From the NCBI RefSeq assembly GCF_013170845.1, contig NZ_CP033367.1:5271001-5335000 (forward strand): 64,000 bases of DNA, read 5' to 3'. Below are positions 52,143-61,962 of this stretch, piece after piece (positions within the stretch are counted from its first letter, which is position 1; the number at the start of each line of letters is the position of its first letter). Made by a program: the position numbers and the translations under genes. This DNA comes from Mesorhizobium loti R88b (GTDB taxonomy: Bacteria; Pseudomonadota; Alphaproteobacteria; Rhizobiales; Rhizobiaceae). The notes beneath the pieces are model-generated. The model did no database searches, was not told the origin of the DNA, and saw nothing but the letters and a program-made list of their open reading frames with translations.

Positions 52143-53138
52143 CTAAAGTTCGATCTGGTGAACGCTCGGCTCCGTTGCGGCCGATGGCATCTTGCCGTCC
52201 ATGATGGCTGATATATCGCGCCGCAGGAAATCCAGCGGCCCGATAGCAGGCAGCACCTGAGGCGGAAAAAGCGCATTGTCGCTCGCCGATTTCAACACCC
52301 TGCGATCCTGCCCCAGCGCAATGTTGAACAATGGCTTGAAGGCGAGCGCCTTGAGATGACCAAAGCCTCCCTGCCGCTGGCCGATCAGCCAGCCGACGCC
52401 CTCGACGGTCCGTTCATCGGCCTGGCGCAGATGAAAAGTCGTCGCCAGCACGAGTCCGCCCTTGCCCCAATATTCCAGCTCGGCGATGCCGGGGTAACGG
52501 AAGCGGCCGATGGTTTTGGTCCGCTCTCCTTCCAAAAGCCGGCTGATCAAGCCCTGCTGACGCTCTTCGCCGGTGTAGCAGGCTTCGACCCAGCCCTCGC
52601 CGCCGGTGACCTCGACCCGAACCAGATGGCGCTTGGCACTGAGGCCGCGCAGCAGACCCTTGTGGGTGAAATGCGTGTGCGTGGCATCGAGGATGTTTTC
52701 CGCCGCATCGATGACCGTCGATTGCGTCGAAGAACGCACGCGCCGCACGATCACATCCTTGCCTTGCATGCAGTGCAGGTAGGGTTCGCCGCTGGGCGTA
52801 CCGACCGCGACGAAGACGACGCCGTCGCGCTCGATCGCATGATAGCGCCGCACCCTGTAATGCGGCATCTCGCCGACATGGCCGGGAATGGCGGTGCAGC
52901 GGCCGTCGCCGTCGAAGCGCCAGCCATGATAGGGACATTCGATCTCGCCCTGGATGATCTTGCCGGTCGACAATTCGACCAGCCGGTGCGCGCAACGGTC
53001 GAACAGGGCCGATATGCCGGTGCTGGAACGAAACAGCACGATCGGCGCGCCATCAAGCAGGACACGCCAGGGCTTGCGGCCGACATCGGCCGACAGCGCC
53101 ACCGCCTGCCAGAACTCCTTCTTCGCGGGAAGACTCAC
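52143..53138 (-). CDS. Rieske non-heme iron oxygenase
   Basis: 331 aa. The Rieske cluster motif is [14 protein letters not shown], then [12 protein letters not shown] (C-x-H...C-x2-H). The mononuclear iron site is near [14 protein letters not shown]. The C-terminal region is a hydrophobic catalytic domain. It resembles single-component Rieske oxygenases of secondary metabolism and sterol or aromatic hydroxylation. It starts at GTG 53138, overlapping the upstream stop by 4 nt, and is last in the six-gene operon. Reductase partner genes are not adjacent. Confidence 0.88.
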   Translation of the reverse strand: MSLPAKKEFWQAVALSADVGRKPWRVLLDGAPIVLFRSSTGISALFDRCAHRLVELSTGKIIQGEIECPYHGWRFDGDGRCTAIPGHVGEMPHYRVRRYHAIERDGVVFVAVGTPSGEPYLHCMQGKDVIVRRVRSSTQSTVIDAAENILDATHTHFTHKGLLRGLSAKRHLVRVEVTGGEGWVEACYTGEERQQGLISRLLEGERTKTIGRFRYPGIAELEYWGKGGLVLATTFHLRQADERTVEGVGWLIGQRQGGFGHLKALAFKPLFNIALGQDRRVLKSASDNALFPPQVLPAIGPLDFLRRDISAIMDGKMPSAATEPSVHQIEL

Positions 53139-54271
53139 AGTTCAAATCTCCGCAGCAGTGGTATGCCCACCTGCGCCAGAACCATTTCCATGATCCGCAC
53201 CGCCGCGCGGCGACGGCGGGACAAATGGCCGACATAGACGGCGTTGTACTCGATTGCCGGCACGGCGCCGCGACGGCGTTTGAAATCGGCCGCACCGGCG
53301 CTCATGTTGAAGAACAGACCGCGCGCGGTGGCATGATCCTGCGCCGTCGCCATCATCATGCGGTAGAGCGCGTCGCTGGCCGGCAGGCTGGTGTCGTAGC
53401 CGACGATGGGCTGGGTCAGGGTGCCGCCATTCTCGAACAGGCCGGTGACAGCGACGAGGCTGCCACTGCCGTCACGCAAGCCGGCGAGCTGCAGGATACC
53501 GCGCCGATGCATCTCGCTGATGTAGCGTGCCGTGTAGTGCGGATTGAGCGGCGTGTACTTGTCGAGATAGAGCATGGCGTAGAGCTCTTCGCTCCTGGTG
53601 TAATCGGCGTCAGTGAAGTCGCCGTTGCCAACCCGTCGATAGGGCGTCGCGCGCAATCGGGCGCGGTCGCGCTTCATGTCGCGTGTCATTGGCGGCGCAG
53701 CACTGCGGTCGGCGAAGATATAGATCTGGCGCGCCGCCAGCATGCGAAAACCCTCCGCCTTCAGCGCTGCGATGGTCGAGGGATCGGCGATCTCATTGAG
53801 CGAACGGATGACGATGGCGCGGTCGGCAAAGCGTGCCGTCAGACCGGCCCGTATCGCCGCGATCGCTATTCTGTCGAGCCGGGGCACCGGATTGGTCGAA
53901 TAGAGCCAGTTGTTGAGTTGCGCCTGGTGACCGAGACCGCTCGCTTTGACCAGCGGCGCGCAGGCTCGGATCAGCGCGCGAATTGTCCCCTGCAGCAATG
54001 GCACTGAGCTGAAGTTGCGCGTCTCGTCTATGGCATAGTCGATATAGGCGCTGGACGGACAGCAGATGTAGCAGTTGGGCGCCTCGCCGGCGTCGTTTAG
54101 CGTCAGCGGAAAGCTGCGCCCGGCGACTTCGAAAGTCTCGACCCTGACCGTCAGGTTGCGCACGAGGTCGTGCACCGCGGCTTCGTTGAACAGTCCGACG
54201 AAAGCCTCGACCTGGAGCGGGCTGTTCTCAACCAGATTGGCTTGGGTTTCTTCGAGGGTTGCGAGGCTCAT
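53135..54271 (-). CDS. GNAT-fold acyltransferase-like protein
   Basis: 378 aa. The C-terminal half carries an acyl-CoA N-acyltransferase-like pattern ([57 protein letters not shown]). The N-terminal half is unassigned ([19 protein letters not shown]). ATG 54271 follows AGGAG and overlaps the upstream stop by 4 nt. In context it could transfer an acyl group made by the ketosynthase to an amine. The fold call is moderate. Confidence 0.6.
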   Translation of the reverse strand: MSLATLEETQANLVENSPLQVEAFVGLFNEAAVHDLVRNLTVRVETFEVAGRSFPLTLNDAGEAPNCYICCPSSAYIDYAIDETRNFSSVPLLQGTIRALIRACAPLVKASGLGHQAQLNNWLYSTNPVPRLDRIAIAAIRAGLTARFADRAIVIRSLNEIADPSTIAALKAEGFRMLAARQIYIFADRSAAPPMTRDMKRDRARLRATPYRRVGNGDFTDADYTRSEELYAMLYLDKYTPLNPHYTARYISEMHRRGILQLAGLRDGSGSLVAVTGLFENGGTLTQPIVGYDTSLPASDALYRMMMATAQDHATARGLFFNMSAGAADFKRRRGAVPAIEYNAVYVGHLSRRRRAAVRIMEMVLAQVGIPLLRRFEL

Positions 54272-55530
54272 GGAGCCGCTCCTGGCGGCAGCCGACATTC
54301 TACCCGGCGTAGTTTGCGGCTGGTTTCCAGCGTCAGCGGCACACGAACGAGTTCGACTGTGGCGATTGACCGGCGCGTAGCGAGCAGCGCGCGTACTGCC
54401 CCCAGTGCGGCCTGCGCTGCATCATCGGCAAGGTCGGGCGCCAACCGCAATTCGACGGTATCGGGCGTGGTCTGGATCAACCGGAAATCGTCGATGCGGC
54501 GGTCCGCCTTCAGCACCGCGTTGCGCAGAATGTCTGGTGTAACCAGGATCGGTCCGCGCACGGAGGCTAGCCGGAAGGCGTCGTCCATGCGGCCGACAAT
54601 CTCGTCCACCGTGCGCAGTGGCGAGCCGCAGCGACAGGGCGCCTTGGACAGACGCAGCAGGTCGTTCATCCGATAGCGCGCCATGATCTGCGTGCGCCTG
54701 CGGAAAGCGGTGACCAGCGGCGTGACCAGGCCGTCGCCGACCGGCTCGAATTCGAAATGTACCGAATCTTCCGCCAGATGCAGCCCGCCTTGCCGGCAGG
54801 TGACCGCGAACAGCCCTTCCGTCGCCATGTAGATCTGATCGAGCGGGAGCGAGAAAAACGCTGTGATGACCGGCCGATCGACGGGATCCAGCGTTTCGGC
54901 GGCCGAGAAGATGCGGGCCGGCGACAGCTTGAATTTCTCGGCTGCGAAATGCCGCAGCATCTTCGGCGGCGCGATGATCACCGTTGGCGCAAAATCCTCG
55001 AGTTCCCTGCGCCAAATTTCGGGGCCGAGTGTCAGGTCGAAGAAGCCGAGTTCGATGCGCCGGGACTTCCGGGCGCGTTCATAGAGCCCGGTGTTTTGCG
55101 GCAGAATCACGGCCACGCGCTGCAGGCGCCATAAAAGATCGGGAATGGCTTTTGCCAGGATTGCACCCAGCCAACGATATGTCTCGGCCTCGGAAATGAC
55201 GAACAGGCCGCGATTGCCCGAAGTGCCGGTGCTGGCGCCAACGGTCAGGTCGCCGAGGCGGCCATCGGCGGAAGCCGCGGCCCAAGCATCGCTGGCCGAC
55301 ACGCCAGCGATGTTGAAGCGCTCGAAATTCGCCATCAGCAGCGCCTTGTCGGTGACCGGAAGATCGCCAAGGCCGCGCGGCGGTTTGCCGTAGAAAGGCG
55401 CCAACGGCAGGTCACGATCAAGCCAGCGGCGCAAGGCTCGCGCCTGCCAGCGTTCGAAGTTTTCGCGGCTCTTGCGCGACACCCATTGGGTGACGGCAAA
55501 CGAGCCCAGTGCCTCAGTGAGCCCGTTCAT
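54268..55530 (-). CDS. PaaK/F390-synthetase-like adenylate-forming enzyme
   Basis: 420 aa. The phosphate-binding loop is [25 protein letters not shown] and [10 protein letters not shown] follow. The C-terminal core [21 protein letters not shown] matches the CxCG...GRxDD form of phenylacetate-CoA ligases. It activates a carboxylate as the acyl adenylate. It is coupled to both neighbours by 4-nt overlaps. In an OleA/OleD-like setting it could activate a beta-hydroxy or beta-keto acid. Confidence 0.82.
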   Translation of the reverse strand: MNGLTEALGSFAVTQWVSRKSRENFERWQARALRRWLDRDLPLAPFYGKPPRGLGDLPVTDKALLMANFERFNIAGVSASDAWAAASADGRLGDLTVGASTGTSGNRGLFVISEAETYRWLGAILAKAIPDLLWRLQRVAVILPQNTGLYERARKSRRIELGFFDLTLGPEIWRRELEDFAPTVIIAPPKMLRHFAAEKFKLSPARIFSAAETLDPVDRPVITAFFSLPLDQIYMATEGLFAVTCRQGGLHLAEDSVHFEFEPVGDGLVTPLVTAFRRRTQIMARYRMNDLLRLSKAPCRCGSPLRTVDEIVGRMDDAFRLASVRGPILVTPDILRNAVLKADRRIDDFRLIQTTPDTVELRLAPDLADDAAQAALGAVRALLATRRSIATVELVRVPLTLETSRKLRRVECRLPPGAAP

Positions 55531-56351
55531 TCGCCCCCGGCGTCCAGATCGTATGGCGTCGGAACGGGATCGTGGCAGAACATCACTTCGCCGCCGGCCG
55601 CAGCAAAGCGCCTCAGCATATCGCTGGTCGGCTCGATGGCAGCGAAATCCTCGGCCAGCAGGCTCGCCGGAAAGCCTGGCGTGCGCTTCTTCAGTAGTGC
55701 CGCGACCAACCACTGCACATCGACGGCGTAGAGCAGCGGGCGTTCGATGTCGGGAAAGAGCAGGCCGAACTGGCCATCGGCATGGCCGGGCAAATCAACG
55801 GCGACCACGCTGCCGTCGCCGAACAGATCGGCGCCGCCGGGAATGGCTCCTCGCGACGCGATCTGCTGCTTCGCCGACAGCCCGTCGAGCCGGGTCTCAA
55901 AATCGGCCGGGAACAGTTCGGTGAAGACGCCATGATGCAAGTTCTGCCAGGCCGTCCGTACCTTCAGCCGCGACCAGGCAGCGTCGCTGGCGATGAAGCG
56001 GGCATTGGGAAACAGCGACAGGCCGGAAACGTGATCGGCATGGAAATGGGTGACGATGACGGTGCTGACATCCTGCGGGGTGAGACCGAATCGCGCCAGC
56101 AGCGGCAGCATTTGTTCTGATGCGTTGAGCTGCGGCTTCAACACCGCACCGTAGAGGCGGAGCGCTTTGCCTCTATGGTCGCCACTGATGGCCTGCGGCG
56201 TATAGCCCGTATCGATCAGCACCGGACCGGCCTGTGGATGGATGACGAGGCCATAGCGGACACGCAGTCGTACGCTGCGCCAGCTGCCGCCGCGCAGGAT
56301 CAGCCTTTCGGCGGCACTGACCCAGGCGCTGTTGGCAAAGACAATCTTCAC
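55527..56351 (-). CDS. MBL-fold metallohydrolase, lactonase-like
   Basis: 274 aa. The metal site is THFHADHVSGL; further ligands are the His in DLPGHADGQFG and the Asp in YAVDVQWLV. It resembles N-acyl-homoserine-lactone lactonases and other small-ester hydrolases. The GTG 56351 start overlaps the SDR stop by 4 nt. In this operon it may open a lactone or release a thioester product. Confidence 0.88.
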   Translation of the reverse strand: MKIVFANSAWVSAAERLILRGGSWRSVRLRVRYGLVIHPQAGPVLIDTGYTPQAISGDHRGKALRLYGAVLKPQLNASEQMLPLLARFGLTPQDVSTVIVTHFHADHVSGLSLFPNARFIASDAAWSRLKVRTAWQNLHHGVFTELFPADFETRLDGLSAKQQIASRGAIPGGADLFGDGSVVAVDLPGHADGQFGLLFPDIERPLLYAVDVQWLVAALLKKRTPGFPASLLAEDFAAIEPTSDMLRRFAAAGGEVMFCHDPVPTPYDLDAGGE

Positions 56352-57352
56352 GCTGCCGCCCTCCCTCCGCCTTCCGCTTCGTTGCCGAATGTGCGGTCGA
56401 GCCCCTCCTCGAACGACACTTTCGGCGTCCAGCCAAGAATACGCCCAGCCTTGGAAATATCGAGGCTCTGGGCATAGGCGAACAGGCCAAGGCCATAACG
56501 GGTCACCAGCGGCTCAGGACGACCCGGCAAACGCAGCGCCACGGCCTCCATCAGGCCCGCCGCCAGCAGCGCCGGCCATAACGGCATTTTTCGCCAACGC
56601 ACGGCCACACCGGCATGGGCGCAGGCGCCTTCGGCGATGCGGCGCATTGGCAACACCTCGCCGCCCGAGATATTGAAGATCTGGCCTTCAGCAGCATTGC
56701 CAGCCCCGAGCACCGCGACAACCGCGTCGACGACATCATCGACATGGGTGAGGTCTATGCGCGCATGGCCGTCGCGAAACAGCGGCAGCGGCCGTTGTCG
56801 GGCAGCACCAAGCAGGCGCGGCAGCAGCGAACGGTCGCCTGCGCCATAGATGCCGCGCGGCCGCAGGACAATTGATCCGACCTCGGGCGCCGCCAGCACG
56901 ATCTTCTCGCCCAGCCGCTTGGTGCGGGCATAGGCGTTGACCGGCTCCGGCAAGACCATGTCCTCGGACACATCGAGCTGGTCGCGAAAGGCGAAACAGA
57001 CCGAAGGGCTGGAGATGTGGACGAAGCGGCGCACGCCTTGCCGCCGCGCGAAATCGACGAGATTGCGGGTTGCCGTGACATTGGCCGTCTGGAAATCCGA
57101 CAACCGGCCGAACGGCGCCGAAAGTGCGGCGCAGTGGACGATGGCATCGAGTTCGCCAAACGTGGCATCGATCGAGGCGTCGAACGGTTGCGACAGGTCG
57201 ATGCGGACAACCGTGTGGCCGGCCGCTTCGAGTGCCGCGCAGCGTGCGGTGTCACGGCCCTGTGCCACCGCCTGTGTGCCGTCCGCTGCCAGACGGTCCG
57301 CGACATGTGCGCCGAGGAAGCCGCTGGCGCCGGTGACGAGCACGCGTCTCAT
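56348..57352 (-). CDS. Extended SDR, OleD/3-beta-HSD-like NAD(P)-dependent reductase
   Basis: 334 aa. NAD(P) motif VTGASGFLGAHVADRL. HISSPSVCF and the catalytic NAYARTKRLGEK (YxxxK) follow, then IVLRPRGIYGAGD and THVDDVVDAV. It is close in pattern to OleD, which reduces 2-alkyl-3-keto acids. It follows the ketosynthase gene with a 4-nt overlap, so reduction of the condensation product is the natural guess. Confidence 0.86.
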   Translation of the reverse strand: MRRVLVTGASGFLGAHVADRLAADGTQAVAQGRDTARCAALEAAGHTVVRIDLSQPFDASIDATFGELDAIVHCAALSAPFGRLSDFQTANVTATRNLVDFARRQGVRRFVHISSPSVCFAFRDQLDVSEDMVLPEPVNAYARTKRLGEKIVLAAPEVGSIVLRPRGIYGAGDRSLLPRLLGAARQRPLPLFRDGHARIDLTHVDDVVDAVVAVLGAGNAAEGQIFNISGGEVLPMRRIAEGACAHAGVAVRWRKMPLWPALLAAGLMEAVALRLPGRPEPLVTRYGLGLFAYAQSLDISKAGRILGWTPKVSFEEGLDRTFGNEAEGGGRAAA

Positions 57353-58338
57353 GCTTGGAGCGCCATGCCGCCGAACGACACGCCGGCCGAGGTGCCGAGA
57401 AAGAGCACTTTTACGCCCGGCGTGATGCGACCTTGCCGACGGGCCACGTCGAGTGCAAATGGAATGGAGGCGGCGATCTGGTTGCCGTATCGTCCCGCGA
57501 TGTCGACCAGCTTTTCCCGGGCAAAGCCGGTCTGGCGCGCCATGTGGGTCAAGGCAAAAGGGCTCGCCTGATGCGGCACGACCAGGTCGACATCGTCATG
57601 CCGCCAACCTGCTCGTTCGAGAAGGTCGCTGACGAAGCCGTTGAAATGGCGCGATGTCACGCGAAACAGCCCCTTGCCATCCATGTGGAACAGAGTGTGG
57701 CTGGCGAACTCCTGCGGCTGGCCGTGAAAATCGAAACGCGTGCCACCGGAGCCGATGCCGCAGGCATCATAGGCCGAGGGATAGGTGCGCATCAGATTGG
57801 CCACCACCTTGGCCTCCCCTGACGCCGACCGGCACAAGATAGCCGCCGCAGCACCATCGCCAAAGAGCGCGGCGATTTCCGGCTGGTCTTTCCATGGCAG
57901 CGCCCGCGAGGCGATTTCCGAAGAGAAGATCAGCGCCCGTTCGCTTTGTCCGGCTTCGATCATGCGGCCGGCGGTCTCGAAAGCGGTAAGGAAGCCGAGG
58001 CAAGTGCTGTTGACGTCGAAGGCCGCGGCCGAGCCATCGACCATGCCCAGACGCTGCATGACCAGCGGCGCGGTCGACGGCAGCGGCTGGTAAGGCACGC
58101 CGCAGCCGCCGATCACGAGATCAATTTCGCTAGCCTCGATTCCGGCATCGGCGAGGGCAAGACGGGCCGCCGCGCAAGCCAGATCTATCTGCGATTCGCC
58201 CTCGCAGACATAGCGCTCGATGACGCCGGTTGCCGCCTCCAATTGCCCAAGGCCAAGCCCCAGTCTTTCGTCGAGCGCGCGCGACGTCACGCATGCAGCG
58301 GGCACGGCTCGCCCGGTTCCGATGATCTCGATCCGCAT
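57349..58338 (-). CDS. Ketoacyl synthase III / OleA-like condensing enzyme
   Basis: 329-aa thiolase-fold enzyme with an intact Cys-His-Asn triad: Cys113 in FDVNSTCLGFLTAFE, His256 in VVPHQASPFAL and Asn286 in RYGNQIAASIPFALD. It performs decarboxylative or head-to-head condensation of acyl thioesters. A housekeeping FabH would sit with plsX, which is not here. ATG 58338 starts MRIEIIGTGRAVP; earlier in-frame starts add 11 residues. First gene of the six-gene operon, 86 nt after holC. Confidence 0.88.
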   Translation of the reverse strand: MRIEIIGTGRAVPAACVTSRALDERLGLGLGQLEAATGVIERYVCEGESQIDLACAAARLALADAGIEASEIDLVIGGCGVPYQPLPSTAPLVMQRLGMVDGSAAAFDVNSTCLGFLTAFETAGRMIEAGQSERALIFSSEIASRALPWKDQPEIAALFGDGAAAAILCRSASGEAKVVANLMRTYPSAYDACGIGSGGTRFDFHGQPQEFASHTLFHMDGKGLFRVTSRHFNGFVSDLLERAGWRHDDVDLVVPHQASPFALTHMARQTGFAREKLVDIAGRYGNQIAASIPFALDVARRQGRITPGVKVLFLGTSAGVSFGGMALQA

Positions 58339-58424
58339 TCTCAGCCCGCCGCGAGAGGTGCGCATTTTCAATGCTTAAATCGGATCGTTCGTCGATAACT
58401 GCGTCCTTTGCAAGACGGCCCTCT
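58339..58424 (-). promoter_or_regulatory. Spacer between holC and the six-gene operon
   Basis: 86 nt that must carry any separate promoter of the ketosynthase operon. No terminator hairpin follows holC, so read-through from pepA-holC is possible. Confidence 0.3.
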
Positions 58425-58874
58425 TTACGCCTTGCGCTCCCAGCGGCGGTCCGGCGTCTGCTGCCAGTAGGTCACGGCATGGCCCGCGTCCTTCATCACC
58501 TTCCAGTGTCCTCGGGCCGCCTCGACCTGGGCGGAGTCATGGCCGTCGAACAGGAACACGGCACGCTCGTAGCTGCTGAGCTCAGGCGGCACCGCGCCGT
58601 CGACCAAAAACCTTATTTTGGCTTCGTTGGGGTTGCCGTCACCGGTGGTCAACAGGACAGGCTGTTCGCCGGGATAGGCCTCGCGATCGGTCGCATGCGC
58701 CAGGAACGAATCATCGCGGAAGGTCCATAGATGCTGGTCGAGCGCGTCGCGTCGTTCCTCGGTGCCGGTCTGCACAACGGCACGCCAGCCACGATCGACG
58801 CTGCGCTCAAGCAGGCCGGGCAACGCATCCTCCAGCGTCGATTCGGTCAGGTGGTAGAACAGCACGTCGGCCAT
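58425..58874 (-). CDS. holC: DNA polymerase III chi subunit
   Basis: 149 aa. Chi links the clamp loader to SSB. It begins MADVLFYHLTESTLEDALP and ends WKVMKDAGHAVTYWQQ, typical of HolC. It lies 9 nt after pepA on the same strand. The last 80 bp also occur, diverged, at 50494-50576. Confidence 0.93.
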   Translation of the reverse strand: MADVLFYHLTESTLEDALPGLLERSVDRGWRAVVQTGTEERRDALDQHLWTFRDDSFLAHATDREAYPGEQPVLLTTGDGNPNEAKIRFLVDGAVPPELSSYERAVFLFDGHDSAQVEAARGHWKVMKDAGHAVTYWQQTPDRRWERKA

Positions 58875-58883
58875 GGATCGCGG

Positions 58884-60395
58884 TCAGCTTTCGTAGTGAT
58901 CGCGCACCAACCGGTCGAGCAGGCGCACGCCAAAGCCTGAACCCCAGGACTGGTTGATCTCGCTCGATGGCGCGCCCATCGCGGTGCCGGCAATGTCGAG
59001 ATGCGCCCAGGGCGTATCCTTGACGAAACGCTGCAGGAATTGTGCCGCGATGATGGCACCGCCATAACGGCCGCCGATGTTCTTCATGTCGGCGTTCTTG
59101 GAATCGATCAGCTTGTCGTATTCGGCACCAAGCGGCATGCGCCACAACCGTTCCTGCGTCGCCTGCCCCGCCGCCGTCAGCCTTTCCGCCAATTCGTCGT
59201 TGTTGGAAAACAGGCCGGCATAGTGCAGGCCGAGCGCGACCATGATGGCGCCGGTCAGCGTCGCCAGATTGACCATGAATTTCGGCTGGAAGCGGTCATT
59301 GCAGTACCATAGCGCATCGGCCAGCACGAGGCGCCCTTCGGCGTCGGTGTTGAGCACCTCGATGGTCTGGCCCGACATTGAGGTGACGATGTCGCCGGGG
59401 CGCTGCGCGTGGCCGTCGACGGCGTTCTCGACCAGGCCGATGATGCCGACGACATTGGCCTTGGCCTTGCGCGCTGCCAAGGCATGCATGAGGCCGGTCA
59501 CCGCAGCGGCCCCCCCCATGTCGCCCTTCATGTCCTCCATGCCCGAAGCCGGCTTTATCGAATTGCCGCCGGTGTCGAAGGTCACGCCCTTGCCGACAAA
59601 GGCGACAGGGCTGTCCTTGGGCTTGCCGCCGTTCCACTGCATGATCGCCATGCGGGCGCCACGAGGCGAGCCTTGGGCGACCCCGAGCAGCGAGCCCATG
59701 CCGAGCTTCTTCATCTCCTTTTCGGTCAGAATCTCGACCTTGACGCCGAGCCCCTCGAGTTCCTTGGCGTAGGCCGCGAACTCGACGGGTCCCAGCACGT
59801 TTGCCGGTTCATTGACCAGGTCGCGCGCCAGAATCACACCGTCAACCACCGCCTCGGCCTCAGCGAAAGCCTTCTTGGCGCCGGCCGGATCGGCGGTGTG
59901 GATGGTTATCTTGACCGGCTTCTTCGGATCGGCCTTCGCGTCATCCTTGTCCTTCCTGGTCTTGTACTTGTCGAAGGAATAGCCGCGCAGGAGAATGCCC
60001 GCCGCCAGGTTGGCGGCATCCTTGCCGTCGGGCGAGGCTCCGACGAGATCGAACACCACGGCGACGTCGGTTGCCTTGCGCAGCGACGCTGCAATGGTAC
60101 CGCCGAGTTTCAGCCAGGCGTATTCGTCGAGCCCCGACACCTTGCCGGCACCGATCGCGATCAACCTGTCGAGCGACGTTGCTTCCGGCGCCAGAATCTC
60201 GACGACACCAGCGAACTTGCCCGTGAACTCTGCCACCGGGAAGGCCCGGTCGAGTGTCTTGCCGGGATCGTAGGCCCTGGCCGCATCGCTCAGGCCACCG
60301 TCATCCGCCGACAGCACGAAGACCGTGCCCTTCCTGTTCGCCGCTTGCTGAGGCGCAGCGAATTTTGCAAAGGCGATCGACGGTCTCGGGTTCAT
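58884..60395 (-). CDS. pepA: Leucyl aminopeptidase (M17)
   Basis: 503 aa, the usual length. The catalytic domain is C-terminal: [30 protein letters not shown] and the family signature [14 protein letters not shown]. It releases N-terminal amino acids using two metals. ATG 60395 (with ATG 60398 just before) follows GCAGGAC. It is in an operon with holC. Confidence 0.96.
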   Translation of the reverse strand: MNPRPSIAFAKFAAPQQAANRKGTVFVLSADDGGLSDAARAYDPGKTLDRAFPVAEFTGKFAGVVEILAPEATSLDRLIAIGAGKVSGLDEYAWLKLGGTIAASLRKATDVAVVFDLVGASPDGKDAANLAAGILLRGYSFDKYKTRKDKDDAKADPKKPVKITIHTADPAGAKKAFAEAEAVVDGVILARDLVNEPANVLGPVEFAAYAKELEGLGVKVEILTEKEMKKLGMGSLLGVAQGSPRGARMAIMQWNGGKPKDSPVAFVGKGVTFDTGGNSIKPASGMEDMKGDMGGAAAVTGLMHALAARKAKANVVGIIGLVENAVDGHAQRPGDIVTSMSGQTIEVLNTDAEGRLVLADALWYCNDRFQPKFMVNLATLTGAIMVALGLHYAGLFSNNDELAERLTAAGQATQERLWRMPLGAEYDKLIDSKNADMKNIGGRYGGAIIAAQFLQRFVKDTPWAHLDIAGTAMGAPSSEINQSWGSGFGVRLLDRLVRDHYES

Positions 60396-60759
60396 CATGT
60401 CCTGCTTTCGGGGATTGCGCGATGGTGCGCGACGCGGTTTGAAGCGATCCGCGACATTTGGTCGTTTTCCGGCATTTGGCAAGACTTTGCCAAAATGGCT
60501 ACCCATATGACACATGGAATCGATGGCGATTCGTCGCGGCACGGCCCCGCTTCATGCCGCAACCTGTTGTTAACCATCGATGTTCGCCTTTTCTTATCCA
60601 TTCCCTCCGACACTCCGGTTCATTGCGGCACGCGACGTGGGACGGGAACCGGATCGCCTGCCTGATCGAGCCTATCGCAGCCAGTTGTGCGGGCGTCGCC
60701 GGACAGCTACCCTTAGCGTGGTGGCATGATGCCGTTCGAGAAAACCGAGTAAAGCCTTC
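60396..60759. other. Divergent pepA-lptF promoter region, 364 nt
   Basis: It contains the inverted repeat at 60475-60494 and a TTAACCAT octamer at 60570-60577, the second motif described for CtrA. No gene seen. Confidence 0.45.
60475..60494. promoter_or_regulatory. Inverted repeat TTTGGCAA-N4-TTGCCAAA
   Basis: Perfect 8-bp arms around GACT, 80 nt upstream of pepA and 265 nt upstream of lptF. A possible operator for the divergent pair. Confidence 0.45.
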
Positions 60760-61962
60760 ATGAAGGTCGTTGAACGCTACATCATGCGCCGCGCTTTCGT
60801 GGTCTTCCTGGCAGCGCTGGTCTGGACGCTTGCCATCGTGTGGACCACGCAGGTGCTGGCCAAGATCGATCTGGTCACCGATAGCGGCCAGTCGTCGCTG
60901 ACCTTCTTCGAGGTCGCCGCCCTTATTCTTCCCTCGATCATCCCGATCGTCGTGCCTTTCGCGCTGGTGGTGGCGGTCGCCCAGACACTCAGTGTCATGA
61001 ATTCGGATTCCGAGCTCGCCGTCGTCAACGCGGCGGGCGCATCGCGCTGGACGATCGTGCGGCCAATCATGCTTCTAGCCCTTGCGGCCAGCGTTTTTTC
61101 CTTTGCCGTCGACAATGGCATCGACCCTTATGCACGGCAGAAGAACCGCGCTTTGGTGGCCGAGTCGCGCGCCGATCTGTTGTCGCTGATCATCCAGGAA
61201 GGTACCTTCCGAAAGATCGAGGAGGGGCTGTTCCTGCAGATCGGCGAGCGGCTTCCCGACAACAGGCTGGGCGGCGTCTTCGTCGCCGATTCGCGCGAGG
61301 AAGGCGTCAATCTCGTCTATTACGCCAAGACTGGCAGCGTTGCCGAGCGAAACGGTGAAAAAGTCCTGGTGATGAATGATGGCGTCATCCATCGCAAAAC
61401 GGTGACCGGAGATCTGTCCGTTATCCGGTTCACCTCCTATGCCTTCGACATGTCCGCCTTCATGTCCGCAGCCAACCAGGTAACGCTGCTGCCGAAGGAC
61501 CAGACGACTCAATACCTGCTCAATCCGAGTGCCAACGACAAGAATTTTCAGCAAAACCCCCAGGAATACCGCGCCGAGATCGATCAACGGTTTTCGGAAT
61601 GGACCTATTCCATGGTTTTCGCGCTGATCGCGCTCGCGGTCGCGGGCGATGCGCGCTCGCATCGCGAGGCGCGCATCAATCCCTTGATCACCGCCATCAC
61701 GATATCGCTGTTCGTGCGCTGGCTGGGTTTCTTTGCCGCGAGCAAGGCCGATGAAGTGCCTTTATACGGCTATATGGTCTATTGCGTGCCCATCGTGGCT
61801 GCCGTGGTGGCCATCTGGTTCATCGTCTCGAACCGGACCATGGAGCTCCCGGTGGCCTGGGCGGACTGGATGACGAACCTGGCGAGCCGCGTCGGCGACG
61901 GCTGGAACGCGCTCAAGCTACGTTTCTCCAGACGCGGCACTTCAGGTCAGGGGATCGGCTGA
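60760..61962 (+). CDS. lptF: LPS export permease LptF
   Basis: 400 aa. LptF forms the inner-membrane LptB2FG transporter with LptG. It starts MKVVERYIMRRAFVVFLAAL and has six membrane helices split by a periplasmic beta-jellyroll of about 170 residues (EEGLFLQIGERLPDN...). Its stop overlaps the lptG start by 1 nt. Confidence 0.95.
   Translation: MKVVERYIMRRAFVVFLAALVWTLAIVWTTQVLAKIDLVTDSGQSSLTFFEVAALILPSIIPIVVPFALVVAVAQTLSVMNSDSELAVVNAAGASRWTIVRPIMLLALAASVFSFAVDNGIDPYARQKNRALVAESRADLLSLIIQEGTFRKIEEGLFLQIGERLPDNRLGGVFVADSREEGVNLVYYAKTGSVAERNGEKVLVMNDGVIHRKTVTGDLSVIRFTSYAFDMSAFMSAANQVTLLPKDQTTQYLLNPSANDKNFQQNPQEYRAEIDQRFSEWTYSMVFALIALAVAGDARSHREARINPLITAITISLFVRWLGFFAASKADEVPLYGYMVYCVPIVAAVVAIWFIVSNRTMELPVAWADWMTNLASRVGDGWNALKLRFSRRGTSGQGIG

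Noticed and set aside
57349..58338. Naming the condensing enzyme fabH
   Set aside because: Triad is FabH-like, but the gene is in a specialised operon with no plsX or acpP nearby, so a housekeeping name would mislead.
50494..58510. Calling the block a complete integrative element
   Set aside because: The direct repeats fit, but no integrase, excisionase, transfer gene or tRNA target is present, and the repeats have diverged.
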